IMG/VR virus record: IMGVR_UViG_3300009285_000017
Location: 1-46,398 of that record
Origin: a virus
DNA: 46,398 bases
Reading direction: 5' to 3' (one strand)
Shown: one piece after another, positions 30,133 to 37,876 of the stretch
How the letters are laid out: each line of letters begins with the position of its first letter
Numbering within the stretch: the first letter of the stretch is position 1
Translations under genes and position numbers: made by a program
Notes under the pieces: generated by a model
The model's input: only the letters and a program-made list of their open reading frames with translations
What the model was told of the DNA's origin: nothing
The model's database searches: none

Positions 30133-30185
30133 GTATAGATAAATTTGATTATCAATCCCCCAATCAAAAAGAGAATGAAAGGTAA
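30129..30185 (+). CDS. Possible 18-residue peptide
   Basis: ATGA overlap with the preceding gene gives MSIDKFDYQSPNQKENER. Support is limited to the coupling pattern that is common in this operon. Confidence 0.25.
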   Translation: MSIDKFDYQSPNQKENER

Positions 30186-30194
30186 AGGGTAAAT

Positions 30195-30440
30195 ATGTGG
30201 GCAGAAAAAATACACTATATGGATAAGAAGAAGAAAATAATAAAATTGGACTTTACCGACCTCAAGGAAGGAATGATGATAGATATGCTTGATTTACATA
30301 ACGGCAGTTTAGCCGATAGATTAAGAAGATTTGCGGATTCGATAGAAATGCAGGAAAGTGGGAAAACTCGTATAAGAATTATGGAGTCTTCTCTCAAGAT
30401 ATTTATGGAAGATATTTTAAGGTTTTTAGGACATTTTTAA
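30195..30440 (+). CDS. Unknown small protein
   Basis: An 81-residue product, or 73 residues if it starts at the ATG of DKKKKIIKL (30219). It has LDFTDLKEGMMIDMLDL then helical SLADRLRRFADSIEMQ. Function unknown. The AAAGGTAAAGGG just upstream may act as ribosome site or as a variant of the AAAGGTCG element. Confidence 0.5.
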   Translation: MWAEKIHYMDKKKKIIKLDFTDLKEGMMIDMLDLHNGSLADRLRRFADSIEMQESGKTRIRIMESSLKIFMEDILRFLGHF

Positions 30441-30444
30441 TGAT

Positions 30445-30648
30445 ATGAAAACACTAAAAAAACACGAAGAAGAGTTTTGGGAGAACTATAACCAGGAACT
30501 GGAAAAAGCATGGAGAAAAGTTGGAGTCGTCTGTGATAGGTGCGGCGCCGAGTTGGAAGAAAACACTACTACTATCCTGACTTCGAATCCATCTCAAAGA
30601 CAATTAAGATGTCCGAAATGTAAATGGGTCGGAAGCGGACATTTTTAA
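30445..30648 (+). CDS. Zinc-ribbon protein
   Basis: A 67-residue product with VVCDRCGAELEE and LRCPKCKWVGSGHF, a clean CxxC-x-CxxC ribbon after an N-terminal helix. The stop TAA shares a base with the next ATG (TAATG). Confidence 0.65.
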   Translation: MKTLKKHEEEFWENYNQELEKAWRKVGVVCDRCGAELEENTTTILTSNPSQRQLRCPKCKWVGSGHF

Positions 30649-30956
30649 TGATTATGAAGATACCAAAGCAAATTAAAATCGGCGGGCATACCTACAAGGT
30701 AAAAGAAGATCACAAGTTTGTTGAGAGGAGTGATTTACTTGGCTTATGCGACCACTACCAAAGAATTATTTTTATAACCCCTTTTGATGTAAACGGCGCT
30801 AAGAGAGGAAGAACTGGAATAGAGGAGACTTTTATTCACGAGCTTCTTCATGCTGTTGATGAGATTTATAATAGTAAGAAGTTAGAAGAAGATACAGTTA
30901 AAAGAATTAGTGAAGGACTATACCAAGTTTTTAAAGATAATGATTTATTGAGATGA
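30648..30956 (+). CDS. Putative zinc metallopeptidase
   Basis: A 102-residue product with EETFIHELLHAVDEIY, an HExxH zinc-binding and catalytic motif near residue 64-68. A short N-terminal beta region (KIGGHTYKVKEDH) matches the small phage ImmA/IrrE-like or WLM-like peptidases. The start at ATG 30648 overlaps the previous stop; an upstream in-frame ATG at 30624 would lie inside that gene. Confidence 0.7.
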   Translation: MIMKIPKQIKIGGHTYKVKEDHKFVERSDLLGLCDHYQRIIFITPFDVNGAKRGRTGIEETFIHELLHAVDEIYNSKKLEEDTVKRISEGLYQVFKDNDLLR

Positions 30957-31069
30957 GCGGAAAGAGAACTAAAATCCTGCGGAAAAAATATCGGGAGTTG
31001 GGAGAAAATCCGCCTATTAGGTGGAGAAGATATAAGAAAGATGAAGCGAACACCCCTAAAACGAGTTAG
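30953..31069 (+). CDS. Small basic peptide
   Basis: A 38-residue Lys/Arg-rich product (SGKRTKILRKKYRELGE, IRWRRYKKDEA). It is coupled by ATGA to the metallopeptidase gene and overlaps the start of the NinG-like gene. Possibly nucleic acid binding. Confidence 0.4.
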   Translation: MSGKRTKILRKKYRELGENPPIRWRRYKKDEANTPKTS

Positions 31070-31457
31070 CAAGAATCCAGCAGAAGTTCTGCGAAAAAAG
31101 TGTGTCATATTAGCCAAGAAGATAGTAAGAAAAACGAATAGATTTACCTGCGAGTATTGTGGAAAGTCCGAACCTCAAGTAAAAACTCACGGTAGCCATA
31201 TATTTAGTGAAGGAATATATCGGTCAATGTCCGCTGATATAGATAACATATTGTGTTTGTGCTTTACCCACCATTTAGGGACTTGGAACGCCAAAGAACC
31301 AAGCTGGCATAAAAATCCACTGGAGATGACTGACTGGTTCAGAATAAAATACCCCGCCCGCTATAAAGCTCTGAAAACCCGCTCAAAAGTATCCATTCAA
31401 GCAGATAGATTTTATTGGGCAGAAAAACTAGAAAAATTAAAACGCCAGTTATTATAG
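31041..31457 (+). CDS. NinG/Rap-like recombination endonuclease
   Basis: A 138-residue product with KRTPLKRVSKNPAEV at the start, then RFTCEYCGKSEPQVKTHGSH and LCLCFTHHLGTW, an HNH-like zinc fold. WHKNPLEMTDWFRIKYPARY near the end is the NinG hallmark. These enzymes resolve recombination intermediates in lambdoid phages. It is the last gene of the plus-strand DNA metabolism operon. Confidence 0.75.
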   Translation: MKRTPLKRVSKNPAEVLRKKCVILAKKIVRKTNRFTCEYCGKSEPQVKTHGSHIFSEGIYRSMSADIDNILCLCFTHHLGTWNAKEPSWHKNPLEMTDWFRIKYPARYKALKTRSKVSIQADRFYWAEKLEKLKRQLL

Positions 31458-31696
31458 AAAGTTTGCGGAGTTCTGACCTCGCTGGGTTCAGTTGTTAGAG
31501 CATCGCTTCAAATCTGCGGCCAACCTAGATTGAAAATAGCCCTATTTTAGATTTTCAAGGCCTCATTTCCCATATTGTCTGTGCCTCGTCTTGGCCTTGA
31601 GCGATCCACTAGGTAAACAAAAAACCGCCAATGCCAGTGATATTGACGGTCTTTGCCTTAGCTTATTAAGGGCGTTAGCCCTGCTTATGCTTTTAC
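31458..31696. other. Non-coding gap between converging operons
   Basis: It contains TTGAAAAT/ATTTTCAA (about 31531-31561), a minus-strand terminator (31617-31650), an AGGGC-GTTA-GCCCT hairpin near 31668, and a 10-bp inverted repeat ACTAGGTAAA (31608-31617) with TTTACCTAGT (31692-31701). It also has a tRNA D-arm-like stretch near 31487-31504. No gene was found. Confidence 0.5.
31617..31650 (-). terminator. Intrinsic terminator of minus operon
   Basis: On the minus strand ATTGACGGT partner (31650-31642) pairs with 31632-31624 in eight of nine positions, followed by GGTTTTTTGTTT. It lies 47 nt beyond the stop of the last minus gene. Confidence 0.65.
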
Positions 31697-31981
31697 CTAG
31701 TCTTGACTCAATCCTTTCTTAGTTAGTACTTCGTTTAGCTTCTCTTCAAATTCTTTTCCGCTTATTCGTCTCTCCTTGTCTTCGCTTATGGCGTTAAGAT
31801 GCTTGCCAGTGGTTGTAGACCAGTCGTTTTTTCTTATGACTAGTCCATCATCGGCTCGAAAAGCAATAACGGTATCGTAGGAGAAGTATAGAATCAATCC
31901 CTCAAAGTTTACCTCTAAGGCGTTCGCCCCGTAATTGCTTGAGGAATAACGGTAATAACTTTTTATCGTTGGTAGTCTCAC
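31697..31981 (-). CDS. Unknown phage protein
   Basis: A 94-residue product starting at GTG, with a beta-rich centre (GANALEVNFEGLILYFSYDT, then VIAFRADDGLVIRKNDW) and a C-terminal helix. It resembles a small conserved phage family I cannot name with certainty. The start is placed after AGAGGTCTTTAAC, a variant of the AAAGGTCG element, and a chain of hairpins precedes it. Confidence 0.6.
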   Translation of the reverse strand: MRLPTIKSYYRYSSSNYGANALEVNFEGLILYFSYDTVIAFRADDGLVIRKNDWSTTTGKHLNAISEDKERRISGKEFEEKLNEVLTKKGLSQD

Positions 31982-32300
31982 TTTGTTAAAGACCTCTCAC
32001 TGGCAAGAGGCGATCACTCGCCTCGATAGCGAGGGAGCTTATCCGCTCCATTCCGGGTTAAACCTTGTGCCTTGCGGAAGCATTTAACCCAGTAGGAAGG
32101 GATAAACCGACCTAGAATGTAGTATTTCCTTCCCCGACTTCGGAAGTGCGGCGGATTTTACAAGTCCGCTTCATTGCGACACTCACGCCGACCAACTTGT
32201 GAGCTTTTTAATATAGCGGTCTTCAAGTCCAGCTAGAGCTAGTCGCTCCTCTCCGCCCTCAACTTCCGCCGTTGCGATAAGTAAAGAGCGGAGGCAACGG
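31982..32300 (-). ncRNA. Structured region, candidate RNA leader
   Basis: This 319-nt gap is GC-richer than its surroundings and full of stems. Read on the minus strand: CCGTTGC/GCAACGG (7 bp), GGGTTAAA/TTTAACCC (8 bp, near 32091-32056), GGAGC/GCTCC, CCTCG-CTAT-CGAGG, and GAGGCGA-GTGA-TCGCCTC (7 bp with a GNRA loop). Several of these share bases, so they compete. Only short frames without starts are present. It could be a leader controlling the 31981 gene or a separate RNA. I recognise no known RNA family. Confidence 0.45.
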
Positions 32301-32546
32301 CTATGCTTTATTCTCCTTCCAGCCCACTATGCCAAGTTCAGATAGCCCGTCTTTATAAATGGCACTTAATCCTTCAAGATAGTGATTAGCATTCTGGTAG
32401 AAGATTTCGCAAGGATTAAGGGCCTCAATCGCCTCGTAGGTATCAGCGTCCATTTCTTCAACCCTGTCAAACATATATGGCTTTCTTAACTCCTTATTGG
32501 CCCACTCCAAAAGCATCTTTTTCTGTTGTCTTGTTAGATTTCTCAT
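32301..32546 (-). CDS. Unknown small protein
   Basis: An 81-residue, helical protein (NLTRQQKKMLLEWANKEL, then DADTYEAIEALNPCEIFYQN). It has no recognised family. The start follows an AAAGGTCG element by 18 nt with no Shine-Dalgarno site. Confidence 0.6.
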   Translation of the reverse strand: MRNLTRQQKKMLLEWANKELRKPYMFDRVEEMDADTYEAIEALNPCEIFYQNANHYLEGLSAIYKDGLSELGIVGWKENKA

Positions 32547-32564
32547 CTTAATTTAGTTATTTAA

Positions 32565-32572
32565 CGACCTTT
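32565..32572 (-). promoter_or_regulatory. AAAGGTCG element
   Basis: Part of a roughly 31-nt block TAAAGGTCGTTAAATAAC... that is repeated exactly at 32763 and runs up to the ATG in both cases. Confidence 0.55.
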
Positions 32573-32744
32573 AGTATCCTCTACACTCCACAAATAAATC
32601 GTGATAACCTTTCGGACATTTACATTGCTTCTTGATACTTCCTTCCTCGCCAGTCAATTCGCTAAAGAAGGAATGACCCTGACAATATCTCATATTGCGG
32701 TCCGTATTCTCCTTAATCGGTTTTTTACACTTTTCGCACTTCAT
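32571..32744 (-). CDS. Zinc-binding protein
   Basis: A 57-residue product with KCEKCKKPIKEN at the start and QCKCPKGYHDLFVECRGY at the end, two Cys pairs for one or two zinc ions. Its stop overlaps the AAAGGTCG element of the next gene. Confidence 0.6.
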   Translation of the reverse strand: MKCEKCKKPIKENTDRNMRYCQGHSFFSELTGEEGSIKKQCKCPKGYHDLFVECRGY

Positions 32745-32762
32745 CTTAATTTAGTTATTTAA

Positions 32763-32770
32763 CGACCTTT
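32763..32770 (-). promoter_or_regulatory. AAAGGTCG element
   Basis: It overlaps the stop of the membrane protein gene and lies 18 nt before the ATG at 32744, with the same downstream bases as the copy at 32565. Confidence 0.55.
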
Positions 32771-32915
32771 AACCTAAAATCCACCTCAACGGCATTCCCC
32801 AAACCTCCCAGCTCCCGGTCCTGCCCTCAAAAAGTGCCTGGTAGAGAGCAAAAGCAGTAATTAAGAGATACAAGAGAATCACCGTAATTGCTGTGTAAGC
32901 TATGTTATTTACCAT
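32769..32915 (-). CDS. Small membrane protein
   Basis: A 48-residue product with one hydrophobic helix (IAYTAITVILLYLLITAFAL, residues 5-24) and a Trp-rich tail. The ATG lies within the last codons of the upstream gene, in another frame. Confidence 0.55.
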   Translation of the reverse strand: MVNNIAYTAITVILLYLLITAFALYQALFEGRTGSWEVWGMPLRWILG

Positions 32916-33081
32916 CTAAGTATTCTTTTGCGACTTCATCAATCCACGATTCCACTAAGTCAATATCATTCCCGCCGATTATGTGATTGACCACACAATA
33001 CTTATTCAAGCACTCGGCTGTTCGCTTCTCCTTGACCTCATCCACAATCCGTCTTAATGCTCCGTATGTTTTTTCGTCCAT
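32905..33081 (-). CDS. Unknown small protein, first gene of minus operon
   Basis: A 58-residue, helical, charged product (GALRRIVDEVKEKRTAECLN, then IDLVESWIDEVAKEYL). AAAGGTCG lies 17 nt before the ATG (33099-33106). No family recognised. Confidence 0.55.
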   Translation of the reverse strand: MDEKTYGALRRIVDEVKEKRTAECLNKYCVVNHIIGGNDIDLVESWIDEVAKEYLDGK

Positions 33082-33098
33082 TGTATTATTTATTTTCC

Positions 33099-33106
33099 CG
33101 ACCTTT
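33099..33106 (-). promoter_or_regulatory. AAAGGTCG element before the first minus gene
   Basis: It starts the minus leader in the divergent region 33082-33232. An A/T-rich, unstructured spacer joins it to the start codon. Confidence 0.5.
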
Positions 33107-33137
33107 AGAGGAGAGGGGCGAGCTTGCCAGCTGAATA

Positions 33138-33146
33138 TGCTATAAT
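33138..33146 (+). promoter_or_regulatory. Extended -10 promoter of packaging operon
   Basis: TGCTATAAT lies in the divergent region about 90 nt before the first packaging gene at 33233. No good -35 box was seen. Confidence 0.5.
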
Positions 33147-33232
33147 TAAGCTAGTGATAGAGCTTGGACTTTAACGCCCGCCTCACCCTCTATGGCTATT
33201 ATATCAAACGGCTTGTTAAGAAACAATAGGAT

Positions 33233-33451
33233 ATGTTAATAACTTTAGAAACGGCAATTTTAGCGATAATGGCGTATTTATTGGGTTATGCCTATGCCCG
33301 CCTCTTAAAAGATAGCTCAAAATTGACCGCTAAGGCACTTTTAGAGGATACCCTTGATAATCTATCAGCTCGCTTGCCCGCAAAGAAGATAAAGGTATTT
33401 GATAAAAAGACGATCAGACCAGAAGAAGAAGATAGAAACCCTAATAAATGA
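33233..33451 (+). CDS. Small membrane protein before terminase
   Basis: A 72-residue product with an N-terminal hydrophobic segment (LETAILAIMAYLLGYAYA, residues 4-21) and a charged tail. ATAGGAT precedes the ATG. It overlaps the terminase small subunit gene by 4 nt. Confidence 0.6.
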   Translation: MLITLETAILAIMAYLLGYAYARLLKDSSKLTAKALLEDTLDNLSARLPAKKIKVFDKKTIRPEEEDRNPNK

Positions 33452-33894
33452 CCGAACCTAAAGTATTAGCGAAGACAAAGAGAAAAGCCCCTCGCTTTGT
33501 AAGAGATTACATAGAGAGCGGATTCAATGGAGCAGAAGCCGCCAGGAGAAACTTTGATATAGATATGACAAAAGAAAATAGCACGATAACCGCAGCTGTA
33601 ATAGGAAATGAATACTTAAATAAACCTTATTATAAGAAGACATTAGAGGAAGCATTGGAGAATAAGCTCAATGATGATGACATAGGTAAGATAATTCGAC
33701 GCAACGCTAAACAAAATAAAAACCTCCCAGCAAGCAACGCCGCAGTTGATATGGCTATCAAAGTAAAAGGAGGATACGCTCCTGAAAAGAGAGCAAACTA
33801 TAACCTTAATATGTCCGACAAAGATCTTGATACCCGTTTAGAAGAACTAGAAGAAGAAATGAAGCGACTCAAGCTGCTTGATGCCCCGCAATAG
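33448..33894 (+). CDS. terS: Terminase small subunit
   Basis: A 148-residue protein with the DNA-binding N-terminal helices RFVRDYIESGFNGAEAARRN and NSTITAAVIGNEYL, then a central oligomerisation part (NKPYYKKTLEEALENKL), and a C-terminal coiled coil (DTRLEELEEEMKRLK) that binds the large subunit. It recognises packaging sites on phage DNA. It directly precedes and overlaps terL, as is usual. Confidence 0.82.
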   Translation: MTEPKVLAKTKRKAPRFVRDYIESGFNGAEAARRNFDIDMTKENSTITAAVIGNEYLNKPYYKKTLEEALENKLNDDDIGKIIRRNAKQNKNLPASNAAVDMAIKVKGGYAPEKRANYNLNMSDKDLDTRLEELEEEMKRLKLLDAPQ

Positions 33895-35557
33895 GAGAGA
33901 AGTCATAGAGGAATATGATCAACTAGTGAGTGAGAAGCGTAAGAGGATAGCCGAACGCTCATTCCCCGCATTCATAAGCGCATATCTCAAAGCCCACCAG
34001 ACAGTCCAAAGCGCAGAGATACATAAGGAGATGGTAGAGATGCTAGGCAGGATGGTAAGCTCACCACAGAGGGTAGAATTGAGCGAATATAAGCGTATAG
34101 ACCAGAAGGGGGAGGGGGGGGTGCGCCCCCATACGGAAGGCAGAAGTTTCTATTTACCACCGACACAAATTTTTTCTAAAATTCAAGAACGAACCCCTAT
34201 TGACACTCTAAACAGATTGTTGTTCCTTGCTCCCAGAGGGTTTGCTAAAAGCTATTATTGTTCCTTCTTTTTTGTTCTTTGGCTGGCTCTTTATGCTAAG
34301 AAGGAGGATATTTTCATCGTCTCCGCCACCATATCTCTTTCAGAATCCCTTTTGCGGAAAATTCGGAATGAGATTGAAAACAATGAGCTTATCTTGAAGG
34401 ACTTCGGGGATATGAGGTCTCCTAAATGGACGGAGGGGACTTTGATTTTAAGTAATGGAGTCCAAATTACTGCTAAGGGAAGGGGGTTTCAGATTCGGGG
34501 TTTCCGCCCTGATATGGTCATCTGCGATGATTTAGAAGATGAGGAGGTCATTTACTCCAAAGACCAGAGAGACAAAACGGAGCATTGGTTTTACCGGACA
34601 CTCCTGCCTGCCTTGAAACCATCTCAGGGGCTTTTGTATGTCGGGACGAAACTTCATCAGTTCGCCCTCATAGCTAAATTGGAAAAAAAGGAAGAGTTTA
34701 CTAAGAGATTTTATCGAGCGTTGGTGGATGGGAAGTCGACTTGGGAAGCCCAATTCCCAACGGAATACCTCAAGAACCTCAGAAAGGAGATGGGGACTTA
34801 CGCTTTTGAGGCGGAGTACCAAAACAACCCCATCTCACTTGAAGACCAGCCCGTCAAACCCCATATGTTGGATGGGGTGTCCATTAAAGGGAAGCTCGAT
34901 TCTCTGGTCTTGGCAGTAGACCCTGCCATTTCGGAGAAAACAAGTTCAGATGAGAGGGCTTTTGTCCTAATCGGGAGATACAGGGACGAAGACGGGATTA
35001 CGGGCTTCAAAGAGGTCTATTCCGAGACGGGAAGGTGGCCGATTTCCGAACAAGTGGAAAGAATCATTGATATTTATAAAAGATACGAGCCGACAAGGGT
35101 GATTCTGGAGGAAGTGGCCTTTCAGAGGGTTTACAGGGATGTTCTGCTCCAAGCCGCTCGAAAACAGGGCATTTTCATCCCCATCTCTTCGGCGGAGCTG
35201 GGAGTGGGGCCGACCAAAAGACCGAAAGACAAGTTCACAAGATTGATGGAGGTCGTCCACCTCTTCGAGCAGAAACTGGTGGAGGTTCAAAACCCAAAAC
35301 TCTACGAAGAATTGACTTCTTTCCCTCACGGGGATTCGGATAATATGGTGGATGCCATTGTTTACGGACTCTACTACCTCATAAAGTACGGGAAGGGGGG
35401 GTTTCGGGGCAAGAAAGAGCTTATAAGCAGGGCTATCGAAACAAAAAAAGGTGCTTGGCATATGAAAGAAGTCCGTCCAGGAGTTTTCGCCGCCGTTTCT
35501 GGCGAGAGGCCGATATTCGAGGAGAAAAAGACGAAAGTAATCTACTTGGATAGATGA
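33881..35557 (+). CDS. terL: Terminase large subunit
   Basis: The 558-residue product (ATG 33881; a TTG three bases earlier is in frame) has an ATPase domain with Walker A APRGFAKS (residues about 117-124) and Walker B MVICDDLE (212-219). The C-terminal RNase H-like nuclease shows LAVDPAIS (first catalytic Asp, near 346) and DNMVDAIVYGLYYL (last Asp pair, near 485). It packages DNA into the prohead. A G8 run at 34114-34121 followed by a C5 run encodes a Gly-rich insert before the ATPase and could be slippery. Confidence 0.92.
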   Translation: MPRNRREVIEEYDQLVSEKRKRIAERSFPAFISAYLKAHQTVQSAEIHKEMVEMLGRMVSSPQRVELSEYKRIDQKGEGGVRPHTEGRSFYLPPTQIFSKIQERTPIDTLNRLLFLAPRGFAKSYYCSFFFVLWLALYAKKEDIFIVSATISLSESLLRKIRNEIENNELILKDFGDMRSPKWTEGTLILSNGVQITAKGRGFQIRGFRPDMVICDDLEDEEVIYSKDQRDKTEHWFYRTLLPALKPSQGLLYVGTKLHQFALIAKLEKKEEFTKRFYRALVDGKSTWEAQFPTEYLKNLRKEMGTYAFEAEYQNNPISLEDQPVKPHMLDGVSIKGKLDSLVLAVDPAISEKTSSDERAFVLIGRYRDEDGITGFKEVYSETGRWPISEQVERIIDIYKRYEPTRVILEEVAFQRVYRDVLLQAARKQGIFIPISSAELGVGPTKRPKDKFTRLMEVVHLFEQKLVEVQNPKLYEELTSFPHGDSDNMVDAIVYGLYYLIKYGKGGFRGKKELISRAIETKKGAWHMKEVRPGVFAAVSGERPIFEEKKTKVIYLDR

Positions 35558-35961
35558 TTGTCTCTTTTTGGTGTAAAAGATGTAAGTTAGACCAAGATTT
35601 GCCCGCCGAAAAACGATACTATTATGGCGGTGGGGAAAAGTTTGTGTCGAAGTGTAAGTGCGGGGAAGAATTGATGAGATTGATTACCGAAAAACATCTC
35701 GACCCCTACTTTAGAGAATCCGAAAAACTGCGAAGGCAGAGGGCGATGATGGAAAAGGAACTAATCCAGCCCAGCGACCCCCGATTCAGGACTCTCTACA
35801 AAGACGAATATGATAGAATTGAAAAAGCAAAAGAAAATTATGAGAATGAAATTAAAAAACGCAAAGAACGCATTACGAGGTATAAGAAAGAGCTTGTCCA
35901 CGACTACGATAAGGAAGCTGTCGGCAAGGTTTTGGAAAAACATTTATTAAATGTTGGGTGA
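35554..35961 (+). CDS. Zinc-ribbon coiled-coil protein
   Basis: A 135-residue product with FWCKRCKLDQ and SKCKCGEEL near the N-terminus (zinc ribbon) and a long charged coiled coil (residues 55-125). It lies between terminase and portal genes with overlaps on both sides, so it could bridge the packaging motor and portal. Confidence 0.6.
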   Translation: MIVSFWCKRCKLDQDLPAEKRYYYGGGEKFVSKCKCGEELMRLITEKHLDPYFRESEKLRRQRAMMEKELIQPSDPRFRTLYKDEYDRIEKAKENYENEIKKRKERITRYKKELVHDYDKEAVGKVLEKHLLNVG

Positions 35962-37621
35962 CGAAAAAGAGATAGGAAATATCGGCGAACCCTCTGCGAA
36001 GGAGGAGTTTGACATTGGGATTTCGGACAAAGACCTGCTCCGCCAAATCCAGGACTGGGAAAAAGATTCCGAAACTTATTACGGGCAGTTAAGGACGATT
36101 TGGGATATAAACGAGGACTATTACAAGGGCATCCAGACGGATGTCCAGAGAATCTACGGCAAGTTTTCCAGGGCGGTGGAAAACAGAATCTTTATGGCGT
36201 TGGAGACGATGATTCCGATTGTCACCGCCCGCCTTCCCGAGATTGAAGTCCTTTCGCTAGACGACGCTGAGGTCGCCCAGATGAACGCTGAAGACTTGAA
36301 GGACATCCTTCTCCATCAGCTGGAACGGCTGGGGATCCAAGAGAAAATGGAGCGGTTCATCCGCAACATGATTATCAAGAGGTATGGGGTGTTCAAGGTT
36401 GTGTGGGATAAGGCGAATGACGATGTCGGACTCATAGAAATTGACCCGAAGAGAATCCGTATTCCTCGGCACGGAAAAGAAATCAAAGACCTCAAGTATC
36501 TCATAGAAGATTTAGAAATCTCATACGACCAGGCGGTTATTTACTTCGGGAAGGAGAAAGCCGATGAGCTGAGGAAGATGGGGGCGAATCTCGTCCAGCG
36601 GACTTTTCAGCCAGAAAAAGTTCGGAGAGCCACCTTTAGCGTCCAGGAGGTGTGGACGAATGAGTTTGTGGCGTGGAGGGCGGGAAGCCAGATTCTCAAA
36701 AAAGAGAAGAATCCTTTTTACAAGTTTGATGACGAGAAAGCGAACCACCTTGCGATTCCCCTCATGCCTTACATTATCAAGTCCCTTTTCCAAACTAAGG
36801 AATCTATCATTGGGGATACTGATTACATTCAACAGGTTAAGCCCATCCAGGACAATATAAATATCAGAAAGAGGCAAATTGAGGATATCGTGAACAAGGT
36901 GGCTGACCCGCCGCTTCTTATAGATTCTGATGCGATGAGCGAGGAGGAGGTGGCCAACATCACCAATGAGCCAGGCAAGATTTTCTACGGGAAGGATGTG
37001 GCGACTAAAGTTCAGTTCGCCGCCCCAGGGCAAGTTCCCGCATACCTGTTTAATGATTTAGAATCTTCAAGAAACGAGTTTGACAATATCTGGGGTTTCC
37101 ACTCCACGACCAGAGGCGAGAGAGAGGGCAGGGAGACTTTAGGCGGACGCAAACTCTTGAAACAGGGTGACCTTGGGAGGGTTGATTCAGTCGCCCGCCA
37201 AGTCGAGAGAGCGTTGAACGACATCGCCGACTATATGACCCAGCTTATTAAACTTTTCTACACCGATAAGCGGGCTTTCCCGATTCTAGGGGATGACGGG
37301 AAAAGATTTGTGAGGGAATTCTCGCAGGATAAGGTTGAGGATGTTCGCCTTATTGTAAGACCAGGTTCCACCCTCCCTAAGGATGAGGTGACGATTCACG
37401 ATGAAGCCATCATTCTCTGGCAGAATAAAGCTATCGGCCCGAAAACCCTCTACAAGATGCTGAAGTTAGCCAACCAACCCGACGCTCTCCAGGATTTGAA
37501 GGACTTTATGACGGGGGCGTTTGCCAATCCCCAGGGCGGGGGCGAGCCAGCACCCATTCCAGGTGAGACGGGCGGCGCGGGCGAACCGCTAAATGAAATG
37601 GTCGGAGCACAACAAGTATAA
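35951..37621 (+). CDS. Portal protein
   Basis: The 556-residue product is the size of podovirus portals. It starts with helices around DWEKDSETYYGQLRTIWDIN. The central part has the stem and wing strands (RYGVFKVVWDKANDDVGLI, IDPKRIRIPRHG), and the long helix region near residue 300 (QPIQDNINIRKRQIEDIVNK pattern) is usual for these portals. Gene order terS-terL-portal-scaffold-capsid agrees. The portal is the ring through which DNA is pumped. Confidence 0.85.
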   Translation: MLGDEKEIGNIGEPSAKEEFDIGISDKDLLRQIQDWEKDSETYYGQLRTIWDINEDYYKGIQTDVQRIYGKFSRAVENRIFMALETMIPIVTARLPEIEVLSLDDAEVAQMNAEDLKDILLHQLERLGIQEKMERFIRNMIIKRYGVFKVVWDKANDDVGLIEIDPKRIRIPRHGKEIKDLKYLIEDLEISYDQAVIYFGKEKADELRKMGANLVQRTFQPEKVRRATFSVQEVWTNEFVAWRAGSQILKKEKNPFYKFDDEKANHLAIPLMPYIIKSLFQTKESIIGDTDYIQQVKPIQDNINIRKRQIEDIVNKVADPPLLIDSDAMSEEEVANITNEPGKIFYGKDVATKVQFAAPGQVPAYLFNDLESSRNEFDNIWGFHSTTRGEREGRETLGGRKLLKQGDLGRVDSVARQVERALNDIADYMTQLIKLFYTDKRAFPILGDDGKRFVREFSQDKVEDVRLIVRPGSTLPKDEVTIHDEAIILWQNKAIGPKTLYKMLKLANQPDALQDLKDFMTGAFANPQGGGEPAPIPGETGGAGEPLNEMVGAQQV

Positions 37622-37788
37622 TGAGCAAACACGGAACGAAGCAACATAAGATTTCCGAGAAAATCCGTAAGATTATGCACGAGGGTGTAAAAGGCAAGAA
37701 GGTTAAGGTGAAGCAAGCCGCCGCGATAGCTTACAATATGGCTCGGAAGGGGAAACTCGGCAAGATGGCGAGCAAACTTAAAAGCTAA
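37621..37788 (+). CDS. Small basic protein
   Basis: A 55-residue Lys-rich product (HKISEKIRKIMHEGVKGKK, QAAAIAYNMARKGKLG). A short positively charged protein in a head operon may bind DNA or the scaffold. It shares one base with the portal gene end and is followed by a promoter. Confidence 0.55.
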   Translation: MSKHGTKQHKISEKIRKIMHEGVKGKKVKVKQAAAIAYNMARKGKLGKMASKLKS

Positions 37789-37790
37789 TT

Positions 37791-37799
37791 TGCTATAAT
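37791..37799 (+). promoter_or_regulatory. Extended -10 promoter before scaffold gene
   Basis: TGCTATAAT immediately after the small basic gene. The leader to the ATG at 37877 would be about 70 nt and contains a short TGAGG/CCTCA hairpin. Confidence 0.55.
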
Positions 37800-37876
37800 A
37801 AAAACAAATCAAGGGCGTGAGGAGACACCCCTCATTAAAAAAGCGTAAACCAAGGCGATAACTTGTAAAACACGAC

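Noticed and set aside
31487-31560. tRNA gene
   Set aside because: A D-arm-like stretch is present, but the anticodon arm has mismatches and no U33, and no T-arm or paired acceptor ends were found.
31982-32160. Minus-strand frame of about 45 codons rich in Arg in the structured region
   Set aside because: It has no start codon and a composition expected from GC-rich stems.
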